From NCBI GenBank assembly GCA_041650795.1, contig JBAZKK010000036.1:1-10510 (forward strand): 10,510 nucleotides of DNA, given 5' to 3'. Numbering within the stretch: the stretch's first letter is position 1; the number at the start of each line of letters is the position of its first letter. Position numbers and translations under genes: made by a program. This DNA is from JBAZKK01 sp041650795. Its GTDB lineage: Bacteria; Omnitrophota; Gorgyraeia; Gygaellales; Profunditerraquicolaceae. Below, piece by piece: positions 7,997-10,510 of this stretch. Under the pieces are notes generated by a model. That model did not search any database, was not told the origin of the DNA, and saw only the letters and a list, made by a program, of their open reading frames with translations.

Positions 7997-8013
7997 GGGA
8001 TAAAGATTATCCC
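7997..8013 (-). repeat. 7-bp stem hairpin across the stop codon of the last pilin gene
   Basis: GGGATAA and TTATCCC form a perfect 7-bp stem with a 3-base loop. The stem includes the TAA stop (8007-8009) of the last pilin gene. On the minus strand it is followed by TATCTTGTTG, so there is no U-run and it is not a standard intrinsic terminator. It could slow transcription or protect the pilin message from 3' decay, partly separating pilin expression from STT3 expression. Confidence 0.45.
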
Positions 8014-8603
8014 CCTGCTACCGAAGGCATATTAAAACGGCTTGTCATGTTGACGGCGGGATTATCGGGAGAGCCGCAGGTGCCGGCTTCGCCGGCATTC
8101 CAGCAGCCGATGATATTAACGGTTATAAAATTATCCGGGGCCTCATAAGTAGGAGAGAATGCCGAGATATTTTTAGCAATAACTAACCAATCAGCATTAC
8201 AATCAGCCGAGCCGTAGTTAGAGCAATACTTAATTTGATAAAGACTGCTGTCATAATGATACGCTACCCAGGCGTCTCTGCCGGTGCCCTGGCGGCCGTC
8301 TCCGGACGCCTCGCCCTCTCCCGGCCTGTCCACATAAAGCTCCAAACTAACCCCCTCGCTAATATTCACGGGGCTCATGCCGCTGATGGCGGTATTGCCT
8401 ACGGCATTAATGATATTCTTAGAGATATGCTCCAGCACATCGGAAACCTGGTTCTGCACGCGCCTGCGTTTATCTAAACCGGTTAGGTGGTAGCTTCCGA
8501 AAATATCCAGACTGAATATGCTTACCGCAACAATGCCGGTCAGTATCAAAGCAATCAGCAATTCCAGGAGCGTCAGCCCGTTGTTTTTAAGGGGTAATTT
8601 CAT
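8007..8603 (-). CDS. Minor pilin / pseudopilin, PilW- or GspJ-like
   Basis: The 198-residue prepilin has a short basic leader ending NNG and a processing site G9/L10, followed by LTLLELLIALILTGIVAV with Glu5 of the mature protein at position 14. The hydrophobic helix then runs to about residue 35. The body is longer than in a major pilin and carries C127, C135, C167 and C176. The next segment, LDKRRRVQNQVSDVLEHISK (43-62), resembles the post-helix region of minor pseudopilins of PilW/GspJ type. The leader peptide would be cut by a prepilin peptidase and the protein placed at the tip or base of a type IV pilus or type II secretion pseudopilus. Three N-x-S/T sequons are present (N80, N145, N185). 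The start overlaps the previous pilin gene by 17 bp. The gene is the last pilin before the STT3 operon. Confidence 0.85.
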   Translation of the reverse strand: MKLPLKNNGLTLLELLIALILTGIVAVSIFSLDIFGSYHLTGLDKRRRVQNQVSDVLEHISKNIINAVGNTAISGMSPVNISEGVSLELYVDRPGEGEASGDGRQGTGRDAWVAYHYDSSLYQIKYCSNYGSADCNADWLVIAKNISAFSPTYEAPDNFITVNIIGCWNAGEAGTCGSPDNPAVNMTSRFNMPSVAGG

Positions 8604-8973
8604 TCCAGGTGATATTAAGCACTACCTTTGTTAAATTGTTGACGGGGGAATCAGTTGTAATGGTATAGTTTGAAGTATAATTATAGTAAAAATAATCTCC
8701 GGGCATTAAATGTTTTGTCTGGTAGCTATCATTAAAACTGCCGCCGGTCCCCAACCAGCTGCTGCTCCAGGTATCCTGGCTGACGTTCGCCTGCAGCGGG
8801 TCCAGAAAATACCTTGTTAATTCCGCCGCCGTCATCACGGAACGGACATGTAGAAAATACCATTTGCTGGAAATGAAGATGTTGGCCAGGCCCCCTATAA
8901 TCAACGCCAGGATGAGCACTGCTACCAGAATCTCCAAAATGGTCAGGCCTTTGTTGCCTATTGCTAATTGCAT
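8587..8973 (-). CDS. Sequon-rich minor pilin, PilV- or GspI-like
   Basis: This 128-residue prepilin has the leader MQLAIGNKG, cleavage between G9 and L10, and the mature start LTILEILVAVLILALIIGG with the conserved Glu at position 14. The body after residue 40 is polar and rich in Asn, Ser, Thr and Tyr. It contains six N-x-S/T sequons (N63, N81, N98, N102, N113, N120), a strikingly high count for its size. There are no cysteines. Its position between major-type pilins and the PilW/GspJ-like gene fits a PilV/GspI-type minor pilin. The assignment rests on size and order, since pilin bodies diverge quickly. It overlaps the upstream pilin gene by 10 bp and the downstream one by 17 bp, so all three are translated in step. 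No clear Shine-Dalgarno precedes the ATG. Confidence 0.85.
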   Translation of the reverse strand: MQLAIGNKGLTILEILVAVLILALIIGGLANIFISSKWYFLHVRSVMTAAELTRYFLDPLQANVSQDTWSSSWLGTGGSFNDSYQTKHLMPGDYFYYNYTSNYTITTDSPVNNLTKVVLNITWNEITP

Positions 8974-9341
8974 TTGTAGGTATCGTTGCTGAACTGGTTG
9001 ATGCAGTAAGTAGCATTGCCGCCGCTACGCTGGGCCTTGGCAACAAAAGTGTCATCGGTGGTAGCGGTAACCGTATAGTTCCAGTTGGAGGAATTGGTGG
9101 GTATGTAAAGTTTTAAATCGCGGTTTATATCTTCTGCATCGTTGCAAGTCAGATAGGCGCCATGCTCAATATGATAAAACTGCTCGGCGTCCTGAATAAG
9201 CTTCAGGGTAAGGTTTGCCTCCTTGCCTAAACTCTCCTCTTTCATTCTGCCATAGTTCGGCAAGGCAATAGCAGCGATAATGGAGATAATCACAACTACA
9301 ATCAGCATCTCTATTAAAGTAAATGCTTTCTTCTGTATCAT
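8964..9341 (-). CDS. Type IV pilin-like protein with five sequons
   Basis: The protein is 125 residues long from the chosen ATG at 9339-9341, which gives the normal leader MIQKKA followed by FTLIEMLIVVVIISIIAAIA. A longer frame upstream to 9485 would place an implausible 48-residue basic and proline-rich stretch before the leader and overlap the previous gene. The residue before the cut is Ala rather than the usual Gly, a variant that prepilin peptidases can accept. The mature helix is followed by KEANLTLKLIQDAEQFY (40-56), also seen in the neighbouring pilin, and NWNYTVT (86-92). Sequons are N43 (in EANLT, with the acidic -2 residue favoured by Campylobacter PglB), N83, N88, N109 and N119. 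C66, C113 and C124 may form a disulfide. The ATG is 4 bases after the upstream TAA stop. Confidence 0.88.
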   Translation of the reverse strand: MIQKKAFTLIEMLIVVVIISIIAAIALPNYGRMKEESLGKEANLTLKLIQDAEQFYHIEHGAYLTCNDAEDINRDLKLYIPTNSSNWNYTVTATTDDTFVAKAQRSGGNATYCINQFSNDTYKCN

Positions 9342-9345
9342 CACA

Positions 9346-9789
9346 TTAGTCTTTAGGACAATAACACTCGGTGGCACCCGACGGACAGGCGCAGGCAGGC
9401 TCCCCCTGGTCTTTCTCCAGGGTCCATACCCTCTCATCGCTCCCGCGGCGGGTGGCGTTAGCCGCCCCTTGCGAAGTGGTAGCATAATCCCAGATATTAT
9501 GGGGGCCTGAACCGGTAGGAAGGGTAAGTTTCAACCAGGTATTGATCTTTATTGAGTCAGCGGGGCCCTCTCCCGGCGGAGGCAGGAAAAAGGCATTTTC
9601 GATATAGTAAATACGCTCTGCTGCCTGGATAAGCTTCAGGTTAGCTTTTGCTTCTTTGTTAAAGGCGGACTCGCGTGATTTCTTAAAATTAGGCAGGGCT
9701 AAGGCTACCAGGATAGCGATAACCAGAATTACAACAAGTACTTCTATTAAAGTAAACCCGTACGCTCTTGTAAGCCGCTGGCGCTTCAC
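9346..9789 (-). CDS. Type IV pilin-like protein with CxC...CxC tail, GTG start
   Basis: The frame is open further upstream, but no Met codon lies close to the pilin leader. GTG at 9787-9789 gives MKRQRLTRAYG then FTLIEVLVVILVIAILVALA, a textbook leader with Gly before the cut and mature Glu5 at position 16. The longer ATG start at 9927 would add 46 odd residues and run into the previous pilin gene, so GTG is preferred although no Shine-Dalgarno is seen. The 147-residue protein shares the KEAKANLKLIQAAERIYYIE block (45-64) with the next pilin, so the two are paralogues. The C terminus has C133, C135, C142 and C144 in a CxC-x6-CxC pattern, unlike its neighbours and suited to a compact disulfide knot or metal site. 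There is one sequon (N111). It lies 35 bp after the tandem pilin copy. Confidence 0.83.
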   Translation of the reverse strand: MKRQRLTRAYGFTLIEVLVVILVIAILVALALPNFKKSRESAFNKEAKANLKLIQAAERIYYIENAFFLPPPGEGPADSIKINTWLKLTLPTGSGPHNIWDYATTSQGAANATRRGSDERVWTLEKDQGEPACACPSGATECYCPKD

Positions 9790-9821
9790 AAAAATATAAT
9801 CGCAGGGTGCTACTGCTTTTT

Positions 9822-10009
9822 TAATTAATAATAACCTCCCGAACCGCCGAACGCCCCAGTGCTGTAGGTAAGGGTAACGGTATAGGCGGTAGATGAACCT
9901 GGGGTTTTCCCGGTGCCAACGCCGCACCTGGTGGCTGTGGCTGCCGTTTCACCGCCGTCATAAGAGAAATAATGAGTGCTTGTGCAGCTTGAAGGAGCAT
10001 CGACAGAAA
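9822..10009. repeat. Tandem duplication unit, left copy (3' part of pilin gene)
   Basis: This block matches 10323-10510 at an offset of 501 bp. Over 188 aligned bases there are 8 substitutions, all between 9878 and 9897, and no gaps. The match runs to the window edge, so the true repeat is longer. To the left of 9822 the sequences differ. Confidence 0.93.
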
Positions 10010-10220
10010 GATTGGAGAGATCGCTGGAGTATGAACCGTATTCCTGTTTATAGGCCTCCTGGGCAGTGCGGATCTGGCCTAAAATACTCTTGGCTTCGGC
10101 AGTCCTGCCCCTCTCTACCAGCCTGGTATATTGGCTGAAACCCAGGGTAGCCAGGATACCTATAATAATAATGACTACAATAAGTTCAAGCAGCGTAAAA
10201 CCCCTAATGCCTCTCTTCAT
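9825..10220 (-). CDS. Major type IV pilin-like protein (complete tandem copy)
   Basis: The 131-residue prepilin begins MKRGIRG, cut before F8, with FTLLELIVVIIIIGILATLGFSQY as the N-terminal helix and mature Glu5 at residue 12. Its continuation LVERGRTAEAKSILGQIRTAQEAYKQEYGSY is typical of the amphipathic half of the pilin helix. The globular domain has a C79-C99 pair that can close a disulfide loop around HYFSYDGGETAATA, then a Thr/Ser-rich strand and a glycine-rich end GGSGGYY. The short leader, compact size and best expression signals in the window suggest the main structural pilin. GGGAGG (10226-10231) lies 5 bases before ATG, and a strong promoter lies upstream. One sequon is present (N70). 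A nearly identical second copy lies 501 bp upstream in reading direction. Confidence 0.93.
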   Translation of the reverse strand: MKRGIRGFTLLELIVVIIIIGILATLGFSQYTRLVERGRTAEAKSILGQIRTAQEAYKQEYGSYSSDLSNLSVDAPSSCTSTHYFSYDGGETAATATRCGVGTGKTPGSSTAYTVTLTYSTGAFGGSGGYY

Positions 10221-10225
10221 AACAA

Positions 10226-10231
10226 CCTCCC
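10226..10231 (-). promoter_or_regulatory. Strong Shine-Dalgarno of the complete tandem pilin gene
   Basis: GGGAGG on the minus strand is 5 bases from the ATG at 10218-10220. It is the clearest ribosome binding site in the window and confirms the start. Most other genes here rely on overlap with the previous gene. Confidence 0.8.
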
Positions 10232-10268
10232 TTTGCTAAAAAGCATAAAAAATAAAGGCTTGGTTTTT

Positions 10269-10296
10269 AGTGTAACATATTTTTTTGACTTGTCAA
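10269..10296 (-). promoter_or_regulatory. Extended -10 promoter of the pilin gene, with a dyad over the -35
   Basis: On the minus strand a perfect TTGACA (10291-10296) is followed after 16 bases by TACACT (10269-10274). The TG of an extended -10 (TGnTACACT) is at 10276-10277. Transcription should start near 10262 and give a leader of about 42 nt with the GGGAGG site near its end. TTTGAC and GTCAAA, separated by 2 bases (10284-10297), form a dyad over the -35 box that could be an operator. The A-rich spacer would be bent. This allows the tandem pilin copy to be expressed separately from the upstream copy. Confidence 0.72.
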
Positions 10297-10322
10297 ATAT
10301 TTTTCTATGCTTTCGTGCTGCC

Positions 10323-10510
10323 TAATTAATAATAACCTCCCGAACCGCCGAACGCCCCAGTGCTGTAGGTAAGGGTAATGGCATAAACGGTGGTTGCGCC
10401 TGGGGTTTTCCCGGTGCCAACGCCGCACCTGGTGGCTGTGGCTGCCGTTTCACCGCCGTCATAAGAGAAATAATGAGTGCTTGTGCAGCTTGAAGGAGCA
10501 TCGACAGAAA
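10323..10510. repeat. Tandem duplication unit, right copy (cut by window edge)
   Basis: It matches 9822-10009. All 8 differences fall between 10379 and 10398. The repeat continues past the window end. Confidence 0.93.
10326..10510 (-). CDS. Type IV pilin-like protein, partial (C-terminal 61 residues)
   Basis: Only the 3' end is in the window; the leader and helix lie beyond 10510. The visible part, from SVDAPSSCTSTHYF to GGSGGYY and a TAA stop at 10326-10328, equals the C-terminal domain of the complete pilin at 9825-10220 apart from five substitutions. In that pilin's numbering these are S109A, S110T, A112V, T114A and V115I. The two cysteines and the glycine-rich tail are kept, so it is likely a functional paralogue rather than a decayed copy, although the missing 5' part must be intact for that to hold. 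The gap to the next pilin gene is 105 bp and contains that gene's own promoter. No hairpin plus U-run terminator is visible after the stop. Confidence 0.9.
   Translation of the reverse strand, partial: SVDAPSSCTSTHYFSYDGGETAATATRCGVGTGKTPGATTVYAITLTYSTGAFGGSGGYY

Noticed and set aside
8732..9055. Minus-strand frame of 107 codons overlapping two pilin genes
   Set aside because: It lies in another frame across the pilin junction and lacks any leader or domain. The pilin frames explain this DNA.
9342..9485. Longer ATG start for the pilin at 8964-9341
   Set aside because: It would add 48 basic and proline-rich residues before a normal prepilin leader and overlap the previous gene by about 140 bp.
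9790..9927. ATG start at 9927 for the pilin at 9346-9789
   Set aside because: It overlaps the preceding pilin gene and adds a non-leader N terminus. GTG at 9789 gives a standard 11-residue leader.
1..10510. CRISPR arrays, insertion sequences, transposases or toxin-antitoxin pairs
   Set aside because: No spaced direct repeats, terminal inverted repeats or matching protein motifs were seen. The only sizeable repeat is the pilin duplication.

Overview
The window is a bacterial chromosome fragment in which every convincing gene lies on the minus strand, so transcription runs from right to left. Base composition is balanced. The genes are tightly packed, with ATGA overlaps. The pilin paralogues have FTLIE/LTLLE leaders and a KEA-x-ANL-x-LIQ-x-AE-x-x-Y block. 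Together with a bacterial STT3-type oligosaccharyltransferase, this style resembles uncultivated PVC-related lineages such as Omnitrophota. That placement is an inference from gene style only.

Right end (about 8007-10510): a run of six type IV pilin or pseudopilin genes. In reading order these are a pilin cut off by the window edge (10326-10510), a nearly identical tandem copy (9825-10220), two further major-pilin-like genes (9346-9789 and 8964-9341), and two genes of minor-pilin style (8587-8973 and 8007-8603). A strong extended -10 promoter with a good ribosome binding site precedes the complete tandem copy. The two tandem copies are identical over the shared 188 bp except for 8 substitutions packed into 20 bp.

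Middle (about 1894-7905): after 101 bp comes an 834-residue STT3-family oligosaccharyltransferase with the motifs LDGWHW, GWFDND, TVGE and WWDFGDW. Three GT-B glycosyltransferases of family GT4 follow. They are coupled by a 7-bp gap, an ATGA overlap and a direct TGA/ATG junction. The last gene, at 482-1897, is a B12-binding-type radical SAM protein, joined by another ATGA overlap. The block reads as a protein glycosylation operon: the GT4 enzymes would build a lipid-linked glycan, the radical SAM protein may modify the sugar or lipid, and STT3 would transfer the glycan to N-x-S/T sequons outside the cytoplasm. No flippase, initiating phosphoglycosyltransferase or pilus assembly ATPase is visible here.

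Left end (1-481): a 299-bp gene-free stretch with two promoter-like sites leads into tRNA-Ala(CGC) at 107-182, which is followed by a perfect 20-bp palindrome.

The most interesting signal is the link between the halves. The pilins carry many N-glycosylation sequons: 16 in the five complete genes, 11 of them in two minor pilins of 125 and 128 residues. They sit immediately upstream of STT3. This suggests a bacterial N-glycosylation system aimed at pili, similar in layout to the archaeal AglB system for pilins and archaellins.
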